Shown here piece by piece: positions 6,293 to 10,149 of a DNA stretch of 10,149 nt (position 1 is its first letter; every line of letters starts with the position of its first letter). Under the pieces are notes generated by a model, which was not told where the DNA came from, searched no databases, and worked only from the letters and a program-made list of their open reading frames with translations. The position numbers and the translations under genes were made by a program. Origin of the DNA: Nitrososphaerota archaeon (GTDB taxonomy: Archaea > Thermoproteota > Nitrososphaeria > Nitrososphaerales > Nitrososphaeraceae); contig VBPR01000082.1 in assembly GCA_005877345.1 (NCBI GenBank), forward strand, positions 1 to 10,149. The letters run 5' to 3'.

Positions 6293-6475
6293 ACGGACAA
6301 ATTTGTATCCAGACTTGTCCAATCTATATTTTATCTCTTCTCTAGTTAAAACTGATGTGTCAAACTCTACAATTATCCTATCTGTCAAGTAATCAAATTT
6401 AATACTCTTAATACCTTTTTCATCTTTAAGCTGTCTTTCTACAATTGGTTTGCAGCTTATGCAATACATTCCCAC
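6272..6475 (-). CDS. copZ: CopZ-like HMA-domain copper chaperone
   Basis: This small cytoplasmic HMA protein is expected to carry Cu+ to CopA, supplying the HMA function that the ATPase itself lacks. The metal-binding motif MYCISC (MxCxxC; C5 and C8 with the GTG start) is followed by the helix KPIVERQLKDE, strands IKSIKFDY and RIIVEFD, the second helix TREEIKYRLDKSGY, and a final strand. GTG 6475 gives 67 residues but omits the first beta strand of the fold. The frame stays open upstream to a TAA at 6512-6514 and encodes a proper first strand, SIQKASFKVVGM. The only start-like codon before it is CTG at 6503-6505, giving 77 residues, with a TATA box 30 bp upstream. I judge the longer form more likely. 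The 3' end overlaps copA's 3' end on the opposite strand. The TTTACA/TGTAAA operator is not visible at its promoter. Confidence 0.8.
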   Translation of the reverse strand: MGMYCISCKPIVERQLKDEKGIKSIKFDYLTDRIIVEFDTSVLTREEIKYRLDKSGYKFVRLGDRGF

Positions 6476-6505
6476 AACCTTGAATGACGCCTTTTGTATG
6501 GACAG

Positions 6506-6519
6506 TTCTAGTTATAGAA
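6506..6519. promoter_or_regulatory. Small inverted repeat at the copZ transcription start region
   Basis: TTCTA-GTTA-TAGAA has 5-bp arms and lies where the copZ transcript should begin, 26 bp from the TATA element. It could be an operator unlike the copA one. With short arms in AT-rich DNA, chance is possible. Confidence 0.25.
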
Positions 6520-6531
6520 TCAGAAAAAGTA

Positions 6532-6539
6532 TATTTATA
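6532..6539 (-). promoter_or_regulatory. TATA box for copZ
   Basis: The complement reads TATAAATA, centred about 30 bp before the candidate CTG start at 6505. Predicted transcription would begin near 6509, leaving a leader of only a few bases if CTG is used, or about 35 nt if GTG 6475 is used. Confidence 0.5.
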
Positions 6540-6656
6540 TTCCCAATTAGTTAGCGATGAAAGTTCAGTCAAGTTAATTCTTTACTTGGAATTTCAACAA
6601 AATAATAAATACAATTATAGTTTGTTTATTGTTTTACATGGGGTTGGTCGTTTGTG

Positions 6657-6685
6657 AACCAAATTTGACATAATTTTTGGTTTTT
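6657..6685 (+). terminator. Possible hairpin-plus-U terminator
   Basis: AACCAAA (6657-6663) pairs with TTTGGTT (6676-6682), with a 12-nt loop and a five-T run at 6681-6685. It could end read-through from copA, 365 bp upstream, or protect the next promoter. The surrounding gap (6506-6777) holds no credible gene. Confidence 0.3.
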
Positions 6686-6732
6686 GCAGCTACACGCCAA
6701 ATTAATTTTTTGGGCTTATAATTAGAAGTCTG

Positions 6733-6744
6733 AGCCAGCTGGCT
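6733..6744. promoter_or_regulatory. 12-bp perfect palindrome upstream of the BNR gene
   Basis: AGCCAGCTGGCT is a perfect 12-bp palindrome and GC-rich in an AT-rich gap. It abuts the TATA box at 6747-6754 and covers the BRE position, as an archaeal repressor operator would. Followed by a T run, it could alternatively act as a terminator hairpin, but with no loop it would fold poorly. Confidence 0.4.
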
Positions 6745-6746
6745 TT

Positions 6747-6754
6747 TTTATATA
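6747..6754 (+). promoter_or_regulatory. Consensus archaeal TATA box for the BNR-repeat gene
   Basis: TTTATATA, the textbook archaeal TATA sequence, is centred about 27 bp before the ATG at 6778. No Shine-Dalgarno sequence precedes the ATG, so the transcript is likely leaderless. Confidence 0.7.
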
Positions 6755-6777
6755 CTACCTATCTTTAAAAGTCAATT

Positions 6778-7242
6778 ATGAAGACAAGGTATGATTTAGA
6801 AGCTGTCATAGCAATAATTCTTATAGCAATACTGGGTGGAACAGCTCCAATATTCTTATTGAACCAAGCGTATGCACTCAGAGAAACCTTCCCAGAAGAA
6901 GTTAGTAAAAAAGTACCAGTAGCCATTTCAGGAGATAACATCTACCTTACATGGTCGTCAAATAAGACAGGAAATGATGAAGTTATGTTTAGGGCTTCTG
7001 CTGACGCTGGAAAAACATTTAGTAACGAAATTGACTTGAGTAACAGCACTAATTCAGATTCTCAAAATGTAGAAATAGCAGCAGATGGAGTCAAGGTAGT
7101 TGTCACTTGGTGGGAGAGAAATCAGACAAGTAATGAGCCAGTTATGACAATAAGCAATGATGGTGGAAAGACATTTGGCCCAATGTTGAAACTTGCTACC
7201 AATGGAACTCTATCTACTGGAGAAGTAAAACCCCTGATATGA
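6778..7242 (+). CDS. Short secreted protein with two Asp-box (BNR) repeats
   Basis: This 154-residue secreted or anchored protein has an N-terminal hydrophobic signal (about 8-33, ending NQAYA). The mature part has two sialidase-type Asp-boxes, SADAGKTF (74-81) and SNDGGKTF (126-133). Each follows a strand pair (IYLTWSSNKTGNDEVMFRAS; VVVTWWERNQTSNEPVMTIS), giving two propeller-blade-like units. True sialidases have four or five Asp-boxes in about 400 residues plus an arginine triad, so this is not an enzyme of that type. It more likely forms a small structural or binding module, or oligomerises into a propeller. I recall similar two-box secreted proteins, often in multiple copies, in soil ammonia-oxidising archaea. 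N-x-S/T sequons (NKT, NST, NQT, NGT) could be glycosylated. The next gene starts 44 bp downstream with its own TATA-like box. Confidence 0.7.
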   Translation: MKTRYDLEAVIAIILIAILGGTAPIFLLNQAYALRETFPEEVSKKVPVAISGDNIYLTWSSNKTGNDEVMFRASADAGKTFSNEIDLSNSTNSDSQNVEIAADGVKVVVTWWERNQTSNEPVMTISNDGGKTFGPMLKLATNGTLSTGEVKPLI

Positions 7243-7256
7243 TAAAAATGGAACCA

Positions 7257-7264
7257 ATTATAAG
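7257..7264 (+). promoter_or_regulatory. TATA-like box for the NHTHQ secreted-protein gene
   Basis: ATTATAAG is centred about 26 bp before the ATG at 7287, suggesting a separate leaderless transcript rather than an operon with the BNR gene. The AAGGAG-like stretch at 7267-7272 is 14 bp from the ATG, too far for normal ribosome binding. Confidence 0.45.
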
Positions 7265-7286
7265 TCAAGGAGTATACTGAAGTTAC

Positions 7287-7823
7287 ATGAAAAAATTTCT
7301 TATTTTACTTATGCTAATTTTTACAGTATCTTCCGTTTCGCTTTATTTTATTGGTAATAACAGCGTAGTTGGAGCAAATGATAGCTTTAGTGCAAATGGA
7401 CAGATAAGCTCGTTAGTTCTTGGAATGTCGCCATCCGCACATACAGTCAATATGAGCTCTGTAGAGAAATTTATCTTATCTGGTAACTGGAAGTTAGTTA
7501 CTTATAAAGGTAACATAGTCAACTTTACATCGGAATTCTATACGGGTGCAATAAACGGGGCTAATAATCATACGCATCAGCTAACCAATCTACGTCTTCA
7601 ATCTGATAAGCCTGTTCAACTTAGTGCAGATGGCAGTACCCAAATTTCAGGACTTACAGATGTGAAGACAAATGGGAAGACCGCATGGAATAATGTTCCT
7701 ACTACAATATCAATCTCTAAAGGAAGAACTATTAGTATCGACATAGCTGATAATGGCACCCAACGACATTTTATGGGTCAACCTATTTATGGCATCGTTA
7801 AACAGTTGAAAACAGGGCAATAA
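7287..7823 (+). CDS. Conserved secreted protein with NHTHQ motif, function unknown
   Basis: This 178-residue protein has a clear signal peptide (MKKFLILLMLIFTVSSVSLY, probable cleavage near VVGA, residue 30). The mature domain is rich in beta strands: SGNWKLVTYKGNIVNFTSEF (65-84), a His motif NNHTHQLTN (93-101), a strand with QISGLTDVKTNGKTAWNNVP (119-138), TISIDIADNG (148-157), and a C-terminal QRHFMGQPIYGIV (159-171). I recall a secreted family in Nitrososphaeria with the same GNW, HTH and HFxGQPIYG landmarks, but no known activity. His95, His97 and His161 could form a metal site; this is inference. Several N-x-S/T sequons are present. The gene converges on the thermosome gene, with a hairpin and T run after its stop. 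Confidence 0.7.
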   Translation: MKKFLILLMLIFTVSSVSLYFIGNNSVVGANDSFSANGQISSLVLGMSPSAHTVNMSSVEKFILSGNWKLVTYKGNIVNFTSEFYTGAINGANNHTHQLTNLRLQSDKPVQLSADGSTQISGLTDVKTNGKTAWNNVPTTISISKGRTISIDIADNGTQRHFMGQPIYGIVKQLKTGQ

Positions 7824-7902
7824 GTACAATTATTAACCATTTAACAGTCAATAAATTTTGAGAACCCAAAGTGAAATCAACCGGGAGTGGCACTCAAAAC
7901 TA

Positions 7903-7940
7903 TTAGGTACACTTGGGGTTTCATACACCTAAGTTTTTTT
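7903..7940 (+). terminator. Hairpin and T-run terminator after the NHTHQ gene
   Basis: TTAGGT (7903-7908) can pair with ACCTAA (7927-7932), followed after one base by seven Ts (7934-7940). The T run alone would be enough for archaeal termination. It lies about 80 bp after the stop at 7823. Confidence 0.45.
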
Positions 7941-7953
7941 ACAAAATCCGTTC

Positions 7954-7975
7954 AACAAGTGTGACAACGCTTGTT
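7954..7975 (-). terminator. Hairpin in the thermosome 3' flank
   Basis: AACAAGTG (7954-7961) pairs with CGCTTGTT (7968-7975) as an 8-bp stem with one G-T pair and a 6-nt loop. On the minus strand it lies about 50 bp past the thermosome stop and is followed by a TTTT stretch. It is probably a terminator or 3'-end structure between converging genes. Confidence 0.4.
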
Positions 7976-8022
7976 ACCTATTGGCATTGATGAATCTTCT
8001 AGTCGCTTACTTTATTATACCA

Positions 8023-9669
8023 CTATTCAGGCATACCACCGTAGCCTCCACCTTCAGGCGGAGTGGAACCACCTTTGGGTGCACCTGCAGATATTATGTC
8101 ATCTATACGTAATATCATACATGCTGCTTCCGTTCCTGAATTTATGACCTGATTTTTAACTGAGAGCGGTTCGTAGATATCTCTGGACGATAAGTCCACA
8201 ATTTTTCCCTTAAAGACATCAACACCAAACCTTGGTTTTCCTGACGTCTGACTTTTGGCTCGCAATTCAGCTTGTGTGTCCACCAAAGACATACCAGCAT
8301 TTTCTGCCAAAGTCAGTGGAATCGACTCTAGCGAATCCGCGTATTTCTCAACAGCTAGCTGTCGACGGCTTGCAAGTGAGCTGGACCATTCTCTTAACTT
8401 TTTAGAAACTACTACTTCAGGTGCACCTCCCCCCACAACCACGTAAGGATATTCTACAGTATCTTTGACAACCATTAATGCGTCATGGATAGACCTTTCT
8501 GCTTCATCTACAACTCTCTGGGAGCCACCACGTATCAGTACGGTAATTGATTTTGGGTTCTTACAGCCTTCTATGAATACCCATTTGTCAGTTTCTACGT
8601 TTCGTTCTTCAATCAAATCTGCATATCCAATATCATCTTTAGATAGCTCATCTGTGTTAGTAACTAGGTTTGCACCTGTGGCCTTTGCAAGTTTTGCCAT
8701 GTCACTTTCTTTAATTCTCCTAACTGCAATTATTCCCTCTTTAGCCAGATAGTGCTGAGCTATGTCGTCAATTCCTTTCTGACAGAGTACAACATTTGCT
8801 CCTGAAGCTACGACACTGTCAACCATTGATTTAAGCATCCTCTCCTCTTCGTTCAGAAACTTTTGCATTTGCTCTGGTGACGTGACATTGAGTTTGGCGT
8901 CAAACTCTGTCTTCTCTATTTCTAATGCAGAGTTTAACAAAGCGATTTTAGCAGCCTGAATTCTTTTGGGCATCCCTGAATGTACTATCTCCTTATCAAT
9001 TACTATACCCTGTATCAGCTGACTGTCCTGAAGCGAACCTCCAGCTTTCTTCTCTACTTTAATATCATCTAAATCAATTTTAAATTTATTGTCTCCCAAT
9101 TCTTCAGCGACCCTCAGAGCTCCATCAACTACAAGTTTAGATAATTCTTCAGAATTTGTAGTCACCAACTTAGATGCAATGGTTGTCATGGCGATTTTAT
9201 TCAGAAATGCCTTATCCATTGGGTCGATTTCGATGGATATCTCTTTGAGAAACTCAATAGATTTCTTTGAAGCTTCTCTAAATCCTTCTACAACTATTGT
9301 AGGATGGACATCCTTGTCGAGCAGCTCTTCAGCATTTTCGATTAGAGAACCGGCAAGCACAACAACAGATTTGGTTCCATCTCCTGCCTCATTATCTACA
9401 GACTTGGCAACCTCTACTAGCATTTTTGCTATAGGATGTTCAATATCTAATTCCTTTAAGATAGTGGTGCCATCATTCGTGATTGTTACATCCCCTGTAG
9501 GGTTGACGAGCATCTTGTCCATACCCCTTGGGCCTAAGCTTGAACGAATAACTTGCGCGATTAATTTTGCAGCTGTGATGCTGTTTTTTCTTGCGTCCTT
9601 TCCTTTTGTTTCAGTAGACCCTTCTTTTAAAAGAAGAATAGGTACTCGGTCTTGTTGAGGTGAAGACAT
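8023..9669 (-). CDS. thsA: Thermosome subunit (group II chaperonin)
   Basis: This 548-residue, full-length cytosolic chaperonin subunit forms a double-ring ATP-driven protein-folding cage with a built-in lid. ATP-site motifs are present: LGPRGMDKML (45-54), ITNDGTTI (63-70), GDGTK (96-100; most group II chaperonins have GDGTT), the ERSIHDAL segment with D396, the residue position usually assigned to hydrolysis, and GGGAPE (413-418). The apical/lid region spans roughly 215-365. The C-terminus ends in the Gly-rich tail GGGYGGMPE typical of thermosomes, which projects into the ring cavity. The start MSSPQQDRVPILLLKEG has the usual thermosome N-terminus. AT-rich DNA upstream (for example TTAATATT complement near 9706-9713) may contain the promoter, but no box can be assigned firmly. 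Whether it is the alpha or another paralogue cannot be told here, so the symbol is approximate. Confidence 0.95.
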   Translation of the reverse strand: MSSPQQDRVPILLLKEGSTETKGKDARKNSITAAKLIAQVIRSSLGPRGMDKMLVNPTGDVTITNDGTTILKELDIEHPIAKMLVEVAKSVDNEAGDGTKSVVVLAGSLIENAEELLDKDVHPTIVVEGFREASKKSIEFLKEISIEIDPMDKAFLNKIAMTTIASKLVTTNSEELSKLVVDGALRVAEELGDNKFKIDLDDIKVEKKAGGSLQDSQLIQGIVIDKEIVHSGMPKRIQAAKIALLNSALEIEKTEFDAKLNVTSPEQMQKFLNEEERMLKSMVDSVVASGANVVLCQKGIDDIAQHYLAKEGIIAVRRIKESDMAKLAKATGANLVTNTDELSKDDIGYADLIEERNVETDKWVFIEGCKNPKSITVLIRGGSQRVVDEAERSIHDALMVVKDTVEYPYVVVGGGAPEVVVSKKLREWSSSLASRRQLAVEKYADSLESIPLTLAENAGMSLVDTQAELRAKSQTSGKPRFGVDVFKGKIVDLSSRDIYEPLSVKNQVINSGTEAACMILRIDDIISAGAPKGGSTPPEGGGYGGMPE

Positions 9670-10149
9670 ATTCTCTACCTTGTAATGCTTATTACTAATT
9701 TTGAAATATTAATTTTCCTAAATTAAATCCCAATGTAAGAACAATTTTAACCTAAGCGTATAACTTTCAAGACATTTTTCCAGACTTACATGAAGGGGGA
9801 CTTCATAAATTCAACAATTGAAAACCCATTTAATGGTGCCAAAGGATAAGGGAAGACTTTAAGTTTATAAAAAATCCTTGAGTTTAAAGTCGAAATATTT
9901 AGCCGTAGCTTAACTGAGCTATTATCAGGTATTTAATTTTATAAATAAACTCAACAAGTCTTGGGTTAGGCGCATTATTGGACAATAAACTTAAGCTTGG
10001 AGCATAGTTTTGGTCTAGGTGACCAGACGAGGTCAGATAAGATTTTTCTTTTCTGTCAAAATTTATCTCTAGGTTATATGATTAGGCATTCTTTTTTATT
10101 TTCCTTGAGAACTGCACAATTACCTAAGAGAACACAAAAATTCTATCGA
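9670..10149. other. Gene-free region upstream of the thermosome
   Basis: No coding frame of interest was found; the longest ATG frame on the plus strand near 9790 is 19 codons. It holds the thermosome promoter region and two strong plus-strand TATA-like elements, TTTATAAAAA (9864-9873) and TTTTATAAAT (9937-9946), with no gene behind them in this window. Competing hairpins TGGTC/GACCA (10011-10015 with 10021-10025) and TGACC/GGTCA (10020-10024 with 10031-10035) lie just before T runs at 10043-10052. A gene may start beyond the window edge. Confidence 0.4.

Noticed and set aside
8255..9658. Long plus-strand open frames opposite the thermosome
   Set aside because: They are Ser/Leu-rich antisense shadows of a strongly conserved gene, with no recognisable motif.
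1..10149. CRISPR array, insertion sequence or integrase
   Set aside because: No regularly spaced direct repeats, transposase motifs or tRNA attachment site were seen on either strand.

Overview
The window looks like part of an AT-rich archaeal chromosome, most likely an ammonia-oxidising Nitrososphaeria (Thaumarchaeota) of the soil Nitrososphaera/Nitrosocosmicus type. The evidence is a group II chaperonin (thermosome), an Lrp-like regulator whose effector domain is replaced by a TRASH metal-binding domain, many small secreted proteins of styles I associate with that lineage, and archaeal TATA elements about 25-27 bp before start codons, which suggests leaderless mRNAs. The lineage call comes from remembered family resemblance, not from a search.

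Layout. 1-331 has no convincing gene but several small hairpins. 332-532 is an N-terminal remnant of an FMN-binding split-barrel (pyridoxamine-phosphate-oxidase-like) protein. 563-1087 (minus) encodes a small anchored or secreted beta-rich protein, divergent from 1151-2884, a membrane-anchored seven-bladed Vgb/NHL-type beta-propeller. The centre (about 2920-6505) is a copper-homeostasis cluster: a secreted protein with an HTHD motif, broken by two apparent frameshifts; a TRASH-domain HTH regulator (minus); a CPC-type Cu+ ATPase (CopA) carrying an N-terminal YHS/TRASH domain instead of HMA domains; and a CopZ-like HMA chaperone converging on the 3' end of copA. 6778-7823 holds two short secreted proteins, one with Asp-box (BNR) repeats and one with an NHTHQ motif, each with its own TATA box. 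8023-9669 (minus) is the thermosome subunit. 9670-10149 has no recognisable gene.

How the genes work together. An identical 14-bp interrupted palindrome (TTTACATTTGTAAA) occurs twice, once between the divergent regulator and copA and once before the HTHD gene. It extends to 18 bp at the copA site. This points to a small copper regulon: the regulator senses Cu through its TRASH cysteines, CopZ delivers Cu+ to CopA, CopA exports it, and the HTHD protein may bind metal outside the membrane. The HTHD link is inferred from the shared site and its His/Met-rich segment. The most novel points are this shared operator, the uncharacterised HTHD protein with its disrupted reading frame, and a CopZ gene whose natural N-terminus starts at a CTG codon.
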